DNA of 64,000 bases from CAIKMD01 sp036501365 (GCA_036501365.1 DASYAL010000018.1:56650-120649), one strand, 5' to 3'; numbered from the stretch's first letter, positions 51,360-59,809 are shown. The notes: generated by a model from the sequence alone, not told the origin. Numbers and translations: made by a program.

Positions 51360-51755
51360 ATGCCGACCCATCATCTCCGACGCAGAACCGTCAACGCGCG
51401 CGAGCTGCGCTCGAATTCGACGGACGTCGAAAGAATCCTATGGCGCGCGCTGCGAGAGAGCTTTCCGCTCTTGAAGTTTCGCCGCCAACATCCCATCGGC
51501 AATCGGATTGCCGACCTTGCCTGTCCCGCGAAGAAACTCGTGATCGAACTGGACGGGAGTCGGCATGCCGAGCAAATGGCCGCTGACTATCGGCGCAGTT
51601 TCGAGCTTGCCTTAGACGGGTATCGAGTGATCCGTTTCTGGAATAATGACGTCATTGAGAACCTGCCATCCGTGCTCGAAGCGGTTCACCACGCATTGGA
51701 AACGACCCCGCCTCACCCTACCCTCTCCGTCCCAATGGGGTGGAGAGGGAATTAA
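51360..51755 (+). CDS. DUF559 endonuclease-like protein enclosed by inverted REP hairpins
   Basis: A 131-residue DUF559 protein with the PD-(D/E)xK-type Vsr-like fold. Visible elements are ELRSNSTDVERILWRALRE, FRRQHPIGNRIADLACPAKK (Asp), LVIELDGSRHAEQMAADYRR (Glu), GYRVIRFWNNDVIENLPSV, matching the family core. The ATG at 51360 follows the left hairpin tail, whose AGGTGGGGG serves as Shine-Dalgarno. The last 16 codons lie in the right hairpin, so both gene ends are built from the repeat. The role of DUF559 is not established. Confidence 0.85.
   Translation: MPTHHLRRRTVNARELRSNSTDVERILWRALRESFPLLKFRRQHPIGNRIADLACPAKKLVIELDGSRHAEQMAADYRRSFELALDGYRVIRFWNNDVIENLPSVLEAVHHALETTPPHPTLSVPMGWRGN
51707..51750. 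repeat. REP hairpin, right flank of DUF559 gene
   Basis: CCCTCTCC/GGAGAGGG stem with inner CCC/GGG pairs and loop AAT (51722-51750), preceded by the tail CCCCGCCTCACCCTA. It is in inverse orientation to the copy at 51314-51357. The 3' end of the DUF559 reading frame (ending PMGWRGN) lies within it. Confidence 0.85.
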
Positions 51756-51767
51756 ATCGGAGCAACC

Positions 51768-52736
51768 ATGAAAGCCGTCGTCACCAAACCCGACAACAGC
51801 GGACCCGTTCTCGTCGAGCGGCCGATCCCGACACCCGGCCATGGCGAGGTCCTGATCAAGATTGCCGCCGCCGGCGTCAACGGCGCCGATCTCAGCCAGG
51901 CCAAGGGCCGCTATCCGGTGCCGGCGGGCGCGACCGACATAATCGGCCTTGAATGCGCGGGCGAGATCACGGCGCTCGGCGCGGGCGTTTCGCAATGGAA
52001 GGCCGGCGACAAGGCCTGCGCGTTGCTGGTCGGCGGCGGCTATGCCGAATACGTCGCGGTGCCGGCGCTGCAATGCCTGCCGGTGCCGAAGAGCCTCTCC
52101 GTCGTCGAGGCGGCGGCGCTGCCCGAATGCGTGATCACGGTGTGGCTCAACGTCTTCGATCTGGGCGCGCTGAAGCCCGGCGACCGCCTCCTCGTCCACG
52201 GCGGCTCCTCCGGCATCGGCACCACCGCGATCCAGATCGCGAGCGCGCTCGGCTCGCCGGTCGCGATCACCGCCGGCTCGGCAGAGAAATGCCGCGGCTG
52301 CACGGCGCTCGGCGCCGTCCTCGCGATCGATTACAACACGCAGGACTATGTCGAGGCGATCGAGAGCGCCTTTGGCAAGCGCAGCATCGACGTCTCGCTC
52401 AACATGGTCGGCGGCGACTACGTGATGCGCGACATCCGCCTCCTCGCGCAAGGCGGGCGGCTGGTGATGATCGCCGCGCGCAAAGGCAGCAAGATCGAGT
52501 TCGACTACACCGCGCTCACCGAGAAGGACGGGCGCATGACCGGCTCGCGGCTGCGCCCGCGCCCGATCCCCGAGAAAGGCCGGCTCGTCGCCGCAGTGAA
52601 GAAAGCGGTATGGCCGCTGATCGAAAGCGGCAAGGTCAAGCCGGTGATCGACAAGACCTATCCGCTCGACCAGATCGATGCCGCGCATGCCCATATGGCC
52701 GGCGCGCATATCGGCAAGATTTTGTTGACGCTGTAG
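51768..52736 (+). CDS. PIG3-like NAD(P)H quinone oxidoreductase (MDR family)
   Basis: A 322-residue MDR reductase. It starts MKAVVTKPDNSGPVLVERP, has VGGGYAEYVAVPALQCLPVP, and the NADPH site GGSSGIGTTAIQIASALG near residue 145 followed by AGSAEKCRGCTALGAVLAIDYN, as in PIG3 homologues. No zinc lobe. It starts 12 bp after the DUF559 stop and just past the right REP hairpin; a GGAG site is present. Substrate likely a quinone or enone. Confidence 0.9.
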   Translation: MKAVVTKPDNSGPVLVERPIPTPGHGEVLIKIAAAGVNGADLSQAKGRYPVPAGATDIIGLECAGEITALGAGVSQWKAGDKACALLVGGGYAEYVAVPALQCLPVPKSLSVVEAAALPECVITVWLNVFDLGALKPGDRLLVHGGSSGIGTTAIQIASALGSPVAITAGSAEKCRGCTALGAVLAIDYNTQDYVEAIESAFGKRSIDVSLNMVGGDYVMRDIRLLAQGGRLVMIAARKGSKIEFDYTALTEKDGRMTGSRLRPRPIPEKGRLVAAVKKAVWPLIESGKVKPVIDKTYPLDQIDAAHAHMAGAHIGKILLTL

Positions 52737-52746
52737 GCGCGCGGCC

Positions 52747-52880
52747 TCCCATCCAGCGCCCCTTCGACTGCTCGCCCTGACGGGCTCGCGCTCAGGACGA
52801 GGGTTCATGGGGATGCCATCCCCGGTTTTCCTCACCCTGAGCGGAGCGTCAAGCGCGTAGTCGAAGGGCGCAGGATGGGA
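52747..52880. repeat. Composite palindromic repeat with about 22-bp inverted ends
   Basis: The ends TCCCATCCAGCGCCCCTT and its near reverse complement AAGGGCGCAGGATGGGA form inverted termini, each followed inward by the CGACT/AGTCG motif. Inside are CTCAGGACGAGG, a small GGGGATGCCATCCCC hairpin (52810-52824), and CCTCACCCTGAGCGGAGCG. This is the fullest copy of the family seen at 4711-4832 and 27054-27176. It lies between convergent genes. Confidence 0.75.
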
Positions 52881-52893
52881 ATGACGCCAGCCT

Positions 52894-53913
52894 CTATTCC
52901 TCTTTCAACACACCCAGCCGCTTCGAGGCTTCGTCGACAATCGTCAGATCCGCGTATTTCGGCACGTCGATATCGGTTTTGAGATAGCCGAGCGCCTTCT
53001 CCATCTTGAGGTCGTCGGCGACGGTCTTGAGATCGGGCGCGCCGTTCGGGTTGCGATAGAAATCGCGCTTGGTGAAGACCCAGTCGAGCGATGAGATCGG
53101 CTGCTTGGTGATCTTCGCCGCGATCTGCTGCGCCTCTTGATGGTTGGCGGGATCGAAATACCAGCGCTGCATCCGCAGCACGTCTTCCATCAGATCGACC
53201 AGCGCGGCGCGATACGCGGCGATATAGGGCGCGCGCGCCGCCCACATCAACAGCTCCGACGGCCCGACTTCCGCGCCTTGCTCGAAGAGCGTGCGGCCGA
53301 TCTTCACCAGCTCGGGATCGTACATGAAGGGCAGCACCTCGGAGACGAGATCGACCTTGTGCTCGGCGAGCGCCGATTTCATGTTGGGGAAATTGATCTC
53401 GACATCGCTGTAGTCCTTGCCCTCCTGCAGATGATGCTTGAGGAGGATATAGCGCAGCGCGATGTCGAGGCCGCTGCCGATGCCGTTGGTGGCGACGACC
53501 TTGCCTTTGAGGTCCCCGATGCTCTTGATCGGGCTGTCTTTCAGCACCGTGAACCGCGTCGTCGACCAGCCGGGCCTGCCGTCCTCGAGCTCGTCGGCGA
53601 TGATCCGCACATCGAGCATATGCGCGTTCTCGACCGCGGCGCCGAGGGTCGAAAAGCCGAGCTGCGCGATGTCGAGCTCGCCCGAGGCCAGCGCCTGCAA
53701 TTCCGCCGGCGTCGAGGAGAAATGCATCGCCTCGACCGTATAGGACTGATTGTAGTGATGCAGCAGGTCAGGCTTCTCGGTGAGATAGCCGGCGCGCGAG
53801 GCCGGCATCGCCACCCAGCCGATGCGGAACTTCACCGGATCGGCCTGCGCGGCCCCGGCGGCGAGACCGAACAGCGCGCCGAGCGCGAGCGCGGTCCGAA
53901 ACGATCCCTTCAT
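52894..53913 (-). CDS. ABC transporter substrate-binding protein (NMT1/SsuA-like)
   Basis: A 339-residue periplasmic binding protein. The ATG at 53913 (MKGSFRTALALG) opens a Sec signal peptide with cleavage near AAQA-DP. The mature part has VKFRIGWVAMPASRAGYL, FSSTPAELQALASGELDIAQLG and SIGDLKGKVVATNGIGSGLD, the layout of nitrate/sulfonate/taurine binding proteins. No permease or ATPase lies nearby. It could serve the ABC pair at 10.6-12.3 kb, which lacks a binding protein. Ligand unknown. Confidence 0.88.
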   Translation of the reverse strand: MKGSFRTALALGALFGLAAGAAQADPVKFRIGWVAMPASRAGYLTEKPDLLHHYNQSYTVEAMHFSSTPAELQALASGELDIAQLGFSTLGAAVENAHMLDVRIIADELEDGRPGWSTTRFTVLKDSPIKSIGDLKGKVVATNGIGSGLDIALRYILLKHHLQEGKDYSDVEINFPNMKSALAEHKVDLVSEVLPFMYDPELVKIGRTLFEQGAEVGPSELLMWAARAPYIAAYRAALVDLMEDVLRMQRWYFDPANHQEAQQIAAKITKQPISSLDWVFTKRDFYRNPNGAPDLKTVADDLKMEKALGYLKTDIDVPKYADLTIVDEASKRLGVLKEE

Positions 53914-54029
53914 GCAATCCTCCCTGCCCGATTTTGCGCGGCGCAATCGCGCCGCCTTGCCGCTATGATCGGGGGCCTCGCGCCGCGAGGCAAGATGTTA
54001 TGCAGCGCCGTTGAAAGTTTGGTCGTCGC

Positions 54030-54584
54030 ATGGTCGAAGCTAGAACCGCTCGGGAACCCGCCTATGGCGGCATCGCCAAGACGCTACATTGGCTGATCCT
54101 CGTCCTGCTCATCGCGCAATACACGGTTGCGTGGACCATGCCCGATATCGGTCGCGACACGCAGCCCGAGACACTGATCAACCTGCATATGTCGTTCGGG
54201 ATCACCGTCATCATCGTCGCCTTCTTGCGGGTGGTGTGGCGGCTCGCCTATCCGGTTCCGCTGATCCGCGACAACGTCCCGCTCTGGCAGCACCGGATAG
54301 CGCGCCTCAGCCACGCCCTGCTCTATCTGCTGCTCTTCGTGCTGCCGCTGCTCGGCTGGCTCGCGGCATCCTTCCGCGGCTGGACGATCACCGTCTTCGG
54401 CCTCATCACTCTGCCGCATCTGGCCGGTGCATCGCCCGCGCTCGCCGGCCGCACCGGCGACATCCACACCCTTGTCTCCTATCTGCTGCTCGGCCTTGTC
54501 GGCCTGCATGTGCTCGCCGCGCTCTATCATCATTTCTGGCTGCGCGACCGCGTCTTGTCGCGGATGCTGCCGGGCAACCGCTAA
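54030..54584 (+). CDS. Cytochrome b561 family protein
   Basis: A 184-residue membrane haem b protein with four hydrophobic segments. Haem-ligating His candidates lie in IAKTLHWLILVLLIAQY, INLHMSFGITVIIVAFLRV, IARLSHALLYLLLFVLPLLG and LLGLVGLHVLAALYHHF. Such proteins move electrons between quinol and periplasmic acceptors. It is divergent from the ABC binding protein gene and followed 24 bp later by an MFS gene. The partner is unknown. Confidence 0.9.
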   Translation: MVEARTAREPAYGGIAKTLHWLILVLLIAQYTVAWTMPDIGRDTQPETLINLHMSFGITVIIVAFLRVVWRLAYPVPLIRDNVPLWQHRIARLSHALLYLLLFVLPLLGWLAASFRGWTITVFGLITLPHLAGASPALAGRTGDIHTLVSYLLLGLVGLHVLAALYHHFWLRDRVLSRMLPGNR

Positions 54585-54608
54585 ACCGCTCATGGCGCGT
54601 CGCGCGCG

Positions 54609-56021
54609 ATGAGCCAGCCCGCGCTTCTACTCGATCTGTCGCCGGCGCGGCGGCGGCTCGCTTTCTACGTGCTGCTCGCGGGCGCGCTGATGCCCTCGCT
54701 CAACACCTTCATCGTGACCATCGCCTTGCCGGCGATCCGCGCTGCGCTCGACGCGTCGGATTCCGACACCAACCTCATCGTTGCCGGCTATTCCTCGGCT
54801 TATGCAGTTTGCCTTGTGACCGGCGGACGGCTCGGCGATCTCTTCGGCCGCCGCCTCGTCTATCTCGTCGGCATGGCGGGATTTACCCTGACCTCGCTGC
54901 TCTGCGGCCTCGCGCCGAATTCCTTGCTGCTGGTGATCGCCCGCATCTTCCAAGGCGTCACCGGCGCGATGATCGCGCCGCCGGTGCTCGCGGCGTTGCG
55001 CTCGCTTTTCACCGGCGACGACATCCCCTGGGCGCTCAACATCTACGGCACCGGCGTCGGCGTCGCGGTCGCGGGCGGGCAGTTGCTCGGCGGGGTGCTG
55101 ATCGCCGCCGATATCGGCGGCCTCGGCTGGCGCGCGGCCTTCCTCATCAACGTGCCGATCGGTCTCGTCACCATCCCCGCGACGCTGGCGCTGGTGCCGG
55201 AGAGCGGCGGCAGCGACAAGCCGCGGCTCGACATCGCCGGCGTACTCCTACTGTCGGCCGCGCTTGGCTGCCTCGTCGTCGGCTTGTCGATCGGGCGCGA
55301 GCAAAGCTGGTCGCCTTGGGTGCTGGGCATGATCGCCGCCGCGCCGCTGCTGCTTGCGCTGTTCTTTGCCTATGAGAAGCGCATCGCGCACGCGGGCGGC
55401 ATGCCGCTGCTCGATCCCGCGCTGTTGCAGATCGGCACGTTTCGCCGCGGTCTTATCGTCGCGCTGCTGTTTTTCTTCACCTCGCCCTTTTATCTTTTCT
55501 TCTCGCTCTATCTCCAGGCCGGGCTCGGCGAAGGCGCGCTCGCCGCGGGTCTCGCCGTGCTGCCCTACGGCATCGCCAATTTCATCGGGCCGATGCTGGC
55601 GACGCGTGCCGGGCCGCGCCTCAGGCGCTGGCTCTTCGGCCTCGGCATGGGCGTGCAGATCGTCGTGGGCTATGCGGGCGTCGCGCTCTGCGCCGCGACC
55701 CAGACCGGCGGCGTGCCGCTCTTCCTCGCGCTCTTCCTCGGCGGCTTCGGCCAGGGCGTCGCGATGCCGGAAATGATCAACACGATCCTCGGCGAAGTGC
55801 CGGCGAAGGATACCGGCTTCGCCGCCGGCGCGATGAACTCGACCTTGCAGATCGGCTCCGCGATCAGCGTCGCGGCGATCGGCAGCTTGTTCTTCACCGT
55901 GCTGGGCACCGGCACCGGCCCCGCGGCTTACGGCCATGCGCTGGGCATCGCCATGGCAGCGATCTGCGTGATGCTGACCGGGTCGATGCTCTTGGGCTTG
56001 CGCAATCAGGCGCGCGCCTGA
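54609..56021 (+). CDS. MFS transporter, DHA2 (EmrB/QacA-like)
   Basis: A 470-residue carrier with around fourteen hydrophobic segments, typical of the 14-TMS drug:proton antiporter family. Motifs: PSLNTFIVTIALPAIRAALD in helix 1, GGRLGDLFGRRLVYL after helix 2, and LIARIFQGVTGAMIAPPVLA in helix 4 (motif C region). The last 16 bases overlap the convergent Ogt-AlkA gene. An export function for drugs or metabolites is likely but unproven. Confidence 0.9.
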   Translation: MSQPALLLDLSPARRRLAFYVLLAGALMPSLNTFIVTIALPAIRAALDASDSDTNLIVAGYSSAYAVCLVTGGRLGDLFGRRLVYLVGMAGFTLTSLLCGLAPNSLLLVIARIFQGVTGAMIAPPVLAALRSLFTGDDIPWALNIYGTGVGVAVAGGQLLGGVLIAADIGGLGWRAAFLINVPIGLVTIPATLALVPESGGSDKPRLDIAGVLLLSAALGCLVVGLSIGREQSWSPWVLGMIAAAPLLLALFFAYEKRIAHAGGMPLLDPALLQIGTFRRGLIVALLFFFTSPFYLFFSLYLQAGLGEGALAAGLAVLPYGIANFIGPMLATRAGPRLRRWLFGLGMGVQIVVGYAGVALCAATQTGGVPLFLALFLGGFGQGVAMPEMINTILGEVPAKDTGFAAGAMNSTLQIGSAISVAAIGSLFFTVLGTGTGPAAYGHALGIAMAAICVMLTGSMLLGLRNQARA

Positions 56022-57220
56022 CCTTTCGCGCGCTCGCGCTGGGTCGCGAGATCGGCGCCACGCCAGAGATACCAGCTCGCGACGCTGCGATAGGGCTGCC
56101 AGCGGAGACCGCGCTTCTCCATCTCCGCTTTGGTCGGCATGCCGCGATTGCGCTTGAAAGCGAAGCCGAAGCCTTTGCGCACGCCGAAATCGTCGAGCGG
56201 CAGCACGTCCGGCCGGCCGAGGCGAAACATCAGCAGCATTTCGACCGTCCAGCGGCCGATGCCGCGCACCCGGGTCAGCGTCTCGATGATCGCCTCGTTC
56301 TCCATCTTGTGGATCTGGGTGAGGCTCGGGATCTCGCCGGCGGCATCGCGGCGCGCGAGGTCGCGGAGCGATAAGAGCTTCGATTGCGACAGGCCGGCGC
56401 CGCGCAGCTTCGCGTCGCTGCTCTTCAAAATCTGCTGCGCGGTCGGCGCCTCATGCGCGCGCGGAAAGAGCGCCCGGAGCCGCGCGAAGATCGCCGCCGC
56501 TGCCTTGGCGTGAAGCTGCTGATAGACGATCGCCTCGGCGAGAGCGATGAAGATGCTCGGCGCGCGGCGGATCTGCATGCGGAACGGGCCGATCGTGTCG
56601 ATGAGCCGCGCGAGCGCCGGATCGGCGTCGCGCAGATAGTCGAGGGCGAAAGCCGGATCGAACGGCAGCACGCCGTCGCCTTCGAATAGCGCCGCCGCCC
56701 CTTCGGCGGCCGCCGCCTCGAGGGATAAGAGCCGCAGCTTGGTGGCAAGACCGCCGCTCGCGGAATAGCCGCCGATCTTGCCGCCGGCGGCGAAGACGCG
56801 GTGGCACGGCACCAGGATCGGATAAGGATTGCGCCGCATCGCCTGGCCGACCGCGCGCGCCGCGCCCGGCGCTTCCGCCTTGGCCGCGACCTCGCCATAG
56901 GACAGACTCGCGCCCGGCGGAATTTTCCGCACCGCGTCGTAGACACGGCGATGAAACGGCGGCACGCCGTTCATGTCGAGTGGGATATCCGCGAAATCGA
57001 CGGCGGTGCCGCGCAGCAGCTCGTTGATGCCGTCGATGGCACGCCGCACGACTTGCGGCGGCGCCGCTTCCTGCGCCGCGCCAGCCCGCTCGGTCAACTT
57101 CGCCCGGGTCTCGCTCTCGCGCGCCTCCGGCAGCTGCAGCCCGACGATGCCGCGCCCGTTCCAGGCAATGCCGCAGCGGCCGAGCGGCGTGTCGAAGAGG
57201 GCGTAGCTGATGGCGGTCAT
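56006..57220 (-). CDS. Ogt-AlkA fusion: methylguanine methyltransferase plus 3-methyladenine glycosylase
   Basis: A 404-residue fusion of two DNA-alkylation repair enzymes. Residues about 1-170 form an Ogt domain with the suicide cysteine in VPCHRVFAAGGK (Cys about 139) and GYSASGGLATK. Residues about 175-404 are an AlkA-like HhH-GPD glycosylase: VYQQLHAKAAAAIF, helix-hairpin-helix VRGIGRWTVEMLLMF near 318 and catalytic Asp in LPLDDFGVRKG near 343. No AraC or Ada domain is attached. The start at 57220 opens MTAISYALFDTPLG. It overlaps the MFS gene by 16 bp. Direct reversal and base excision in one chain is the inferred role. Confidence 0.92.
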   Translation of the reverse strand: MTAISYALFDTPLGRCGIAWNGRGIVGLQLPEARESETRAKLTERAGAAQEAAPPQVVRRAIDGINELLRGTAVDFADIPLDMNGVPPFHRRVYDAVRKIPPGASLSYGEVAAKAEAPGAARAVGQAMRRNPYPILVPCHRVFAAGGKIGGYSASGGLATKLRLLSLEAAAAEGAAALFEGDGVLPFDPAFALDYLRDADPALARLIDTIGPFRMQIRRAPSIFIALAEAIVYQQLHAKAAAAIFARLRALFPRAHEAPTAQQILKSSDAKLRGAGLSQSKLLSLRDLARRDAAGEIPSLTQIHKMENEAIIETLTRVRGIGRWTVEMLLMFRLGRPDVLPLDDFGVRKGFGFAFKRNRGMPTKAEMEKRGLRWQPYRSVASWYLWRGADLATQRERAKGQARA

Positions 57221-57289
57221 GGCGGCGCGACTTTAGCGCCCGCTTTTGCTAAACTCACGCCCAGGAAACGCTTTCGCGAGAGGTGGACC

Positions 57290-58504
57290 ATGGAAGCCTC
57301 GTCAACCCGCAAATTCGATGTCGGCGGCGTGATGCTCGACCGCCCGTTCCGCATCAGCCGGCTCGGTCATTTCGGCTACTTCACCGACCATATGAAGGAG
57401 TCGCTGAACTTCTACACCCAGCTGCTCGGCTTTCAGATCTCGGACCCGCTGGACTTCGCGCGCCGCGTGCCGCCGGAGCAGAAGGGCAAGTTCGAGACGG
57501 TCGGCTATTTCACCCGCTTCAACGGCGATCACCACGCCTTCGTGCTGTTTCCGCGCCGCGCCTTCGAGGTGATGAATGGGCTGCAGAAGCAGCACGTCGT
57601 CAACCAGATCACGTGGCAGGTCGGCAGCTTGAAGCAGGTGGTCGAGGCCGGGCACTGGATGCAGACGCGCGAGGTCGAGATCGATCGCTCGGGCCGCGAC
57701 ATGCCGGGCTCGAACTGGCACACTTACATGCGCGACCCCGAAGGCAATCGCAACGAGCTCTATTACGGCATGGAGCAGATCGGCTGGATCGGCCGCTCCA
57801 AGCCGCTGCCGATGCACAACCGCCGCTTCACCCAGGCCGCCGAGCTGCCGCAGATCCCGGAATGGAAAGAGGTCGACGACGCGGTCGCCGCCGGCGTCGA
57901 TCTTTTGTCGGGCGTGCGTCATGAAGAGAAGCTGCCGCTCGACTACCAGGTCGGCGGCATCCTGATGCCGCGGCCGTTCAAGATGATCGCCATCGGACCG
58001 GTGCGGCTGCTATCGAACGACGTCGAGAAAGTCGCGCGCTTTTACGCCGACACGATGGGCTTCGAGGTGACCGAGGAAGTGATGTGGAAGGGCCATCGCT
58101 GCCTCTTCCTGCGTTGCAATACCGATCACCACTGCGTGTCGATCTATCCGCTGGCGATCGCCGAGGAATTGAAGCTGCCGCGGCCGTCGCAATGCTTCTC
58201 CTTCGGCGTGAAGCTCTACGACTATCAGCAGCTGCGCGAGGGCGTCGCGTTCTTGAAAAAGCACGGCGTCAAGTTCATCGACCTGCCGCCCGAGCTCTCG
58301 CCCGGCATGGACTACACCGCCTTCGCGATCGATCCCGACGGCCATCTCGTCCAGCTCTATTACTACATGGAGCAGATCGGCTGGGACGGGAAGCCGAAGC
58401 CGGCGAATCTGCGCCGCAAGGTCGACAACGCCAACTGGCCCGAGACGGTGCAGCCTCTGTCCGACACGTTCAACGGCGAGCCGTTTCTGGGGCCGTGGGC
58501 GTAA
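57290..58504 (+). CDS. Two-module VOC protein with degenerate metal sites
   Basis: A 404-residue protein with two VOC modules (about 25-165 and 225-370), each ending in the unusual YYxMEQIGW tail. In the first module the ligand positions read LGHFGYF (His), NQITWQV (Gln instead of His) and RNELYYG (Glu). In the second they read IGPVRLL, QCFSFGV and LVQLYYY, so all three are replaced. It may bind but not cleave, or use one altered site. The ATG at 57290 follows GAGAGGTGG. Substrate unknown. Confidence 0.85.
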   Translation: MEASSTRKFDVGGVMLDRPFRISRLGHFGYFTDHMKESLNFYTQLLGFQISDPLDFARRVPPEQKGKFETVGYFTRFNGDHHAFVLFPRRAFEVMNGLQKQHVVNQITWQVGSLKQVVEAGHWMQTREVEIDRSGRDMPGSNWHTYMRDPEGNRNELYYGMEQIGWIGRSKPLPMHNRRFTQAAELPQIPEWKEVDDAVAAGVDLLSGVRHEEKLPLDYQVGGILMPRPFKMIAIGPVRLLSNDVEKVARFYADTMGFEVTEEVMWKGHRCLFLRCNTDHHCVSIYPLAIAEELKLPRPSQCFSFGVKLYDYQQLREGVAFLKKHGVKFIDLPPELSPGMDYTAFAIDPDGHLVQLYYYMEQIGWDGKPKPANLRRKVDNANWPETVQPLSDTFNGEPFLGPWA

Positions 58505-58517
58505 TCGCGCTAATGCG

Positions 58518-58599
58518 CGTCGTTGCGAGGAGGGCGCCAGCCCGACGAAGCAATCCAGTCGGCACAAAACTGGATTGTTTCGCTTCGCTCGCAATGACG
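58518..58599. repeat. REP-like palindrome, CGTCATTGCGAG type
   Basis: Ends CGTCGTTGCGAG and CTCGCAATGACG with inner arms AAGCAATCCAG and CTGGATTGTTTCG; a second copy of the element at 14462-14541. It separates the VOC gene from the convergent ABC binding protein gene. Confidence 0.8.
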
Positions 58600-58612
58600 C
58601 TGTGTTGTTGTC

Positions 58613-59665
58613 TCAGCGGCAGCCTTTCAACTGATCCGCCTGGTTGATCACCTTGAACGGCGGCAGCGTCTTCTCGGCGTAATCGGCGTATTCCGAATCG
58701 ATCAGCCGCTCGGCCGGGAACTTCTGCTTGACGATGCCTTCCTTGAAGAACCAGTCCTGCAGGTCGAGCACGCTCGCGACGTTGAAGCGGCCGTTGGGGC
58801 TGCGCGCCTGCCAATCCATCTGATCGAGCTGCTCGCGCGTCGGCGCGACCTTGTATTTGAACATCACGTCGACGACCTCGGCGCGGTTCGGCCCGTGGTG
58901 ATAGGCCTGGCAATAGTCGCGCCCGCCTTTGACGAGGGCGAGGAAGAAGCGCTTGGCGAGATCGGGATTGGATTTGATCCAATCGCTGTTGGCGAAATAG
59001 GCGACGAAGCTCGAGGGCAGGACCTTGATGTAATTCTCGGGGTCGATCCATTTCACGCCCTCGCCGCGCGCGGCGGCGATCGCGCCGAAAGGCGGCACCT
59101 CGAAAGCGGCGTCGACCGCGCCATTCGCCAGCGCGACGCCCATTTGCGTGAAGGGGATGTATTTGATGTCGATGTCCTTGAGATCGAGCCCGGCCGAGGC
59201 GAGCACCTGGCCGACCTCGTAGAGCGCCGAGGAGCCGGGCGAGACTTCGGCGACGGGCCGGCCCTTCAGATCGGCCGGCGTCTTGATCTTACCGACGAGA
59301 TCCTTGCGGATCAGCACGTCGTGATAGAGCGGCGATGACGCGCGCTCCAAGGCCATGATCACCGGCAGGCCCGAGGCGAGCGCGTTCCAGTAATTGGGCG
59401 CGACGCCGCCCTCGACCACCTGCATGCGGCCCGAGGCGAGCAGCGCCATCGCCGTCGACGACGAATCGATGTTCTGCAGATCGACCTCGACGCCGGCCTC
59501 CTTGAAATAGCCCTTCTCGACCGCGAGATAGGTCGCGGCGGCGGGCACGCTCGGCACGACGCCGATGACCACGGTTTGCGGCGAGGACGGCGCTTGCGCC
59601 GCGGCGGCGAAGGTGAAAGCGGTTAGCGTCAAGGCGGCGACGGCAGCGACGAGCAATAAACGCAT
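58613..59665 (-). CDS. ABC transporter substrate-binding protein (NMT1/SsuA-like)
   Basis: A 350-residue periplasmic binding protein with a signal peptide (VAAVAALTLTAFTFAAAAQ). The mature region has VVPSVPAAATYLAVEKGYF, VDLQNIDSSSTAMALLASGRM and DLKGRPVAEVSPGSSALYEVG, as in SsuA/NrtA-type proteins. No transport partners lie next to it; two back-to-back palindromes are found upstream. It is a second candidate partner for the ABC pair at 10.6-12.3 kb. Ligand unknown. Confidence 0.88.
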   Translation of the reverse strand: MRLLLVAAVAALTLTAFTFAAAAQAPSSPQTVVIGVVPSVPAAATYLAVEKGYFKEAGVEVDLQNIDSSSTAMALLASGRMQVVEGGVAPNYWNALASGLPVIMALERASSPLYHDVLIRKDLVGKIKTPADLKGRPVAEVSPGSSALYEVGQVLASAGLDLKDIDIKYIPFTQMGVALANGAVDAAFEVPPFGAIAAARGEGVKWIDPENYIKVLPSSFVAYFANSDWIKSNPDLAKRFFLALVKGGRDYCQAYHHGPNRAEVVDVMFKYKVAPTREQLDQMDWQARSPNGRFNVASVLDLQDWFFKEGIVKQKFPAERLIDSEYADYAEKTLPPFKVINQADQLKGCR

Positions 59666-59676
59666 GATTCCTCCCA

Positions 59677-59734
59677 GAGCACGATCGTTACAAAAAGAAG
59701 CAGCCTGCTTCTTTTCGTAACCTGAATCGTGCTC
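59677..59734. repeat. Large palindrome GAGCACGAT...ATCGTGCTC
   Basis: Nested inverted arms: GAGCACGAT/ATCGTGCTC (9 bp), GTTAC/GTAAC, then AAAAGAAGCA/TGCTTCTTTT around a 3-base loop. It lies just upstream of the ABC binding protein start and only 13 bp from a second palindrome. Confidence 0.85.
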
Positions 59735-59747
59735 TCATCCAAAAATA

Positions 59748-59809
59748 TAGACCACGATTTACGGGTAAGACGGAATCGAATCGATTCCGTCTTACCCGAT
59801 CATGGTCTA
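59748..59809. repeat. Large palindrome TAGACCA...TGGTCTA
   Basis: Outer arms TAGACCACGAT and ATCATGGTCTA, then a perfect 18-bp inner inverted repeat CGGGTAAGACGGAATCGA with TCGATTCCGTCTTACCCG (59762-59798) and a single unpaired base between. It resembles REP-type elements of alphaproteobacteria. Confidence 0.85.
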
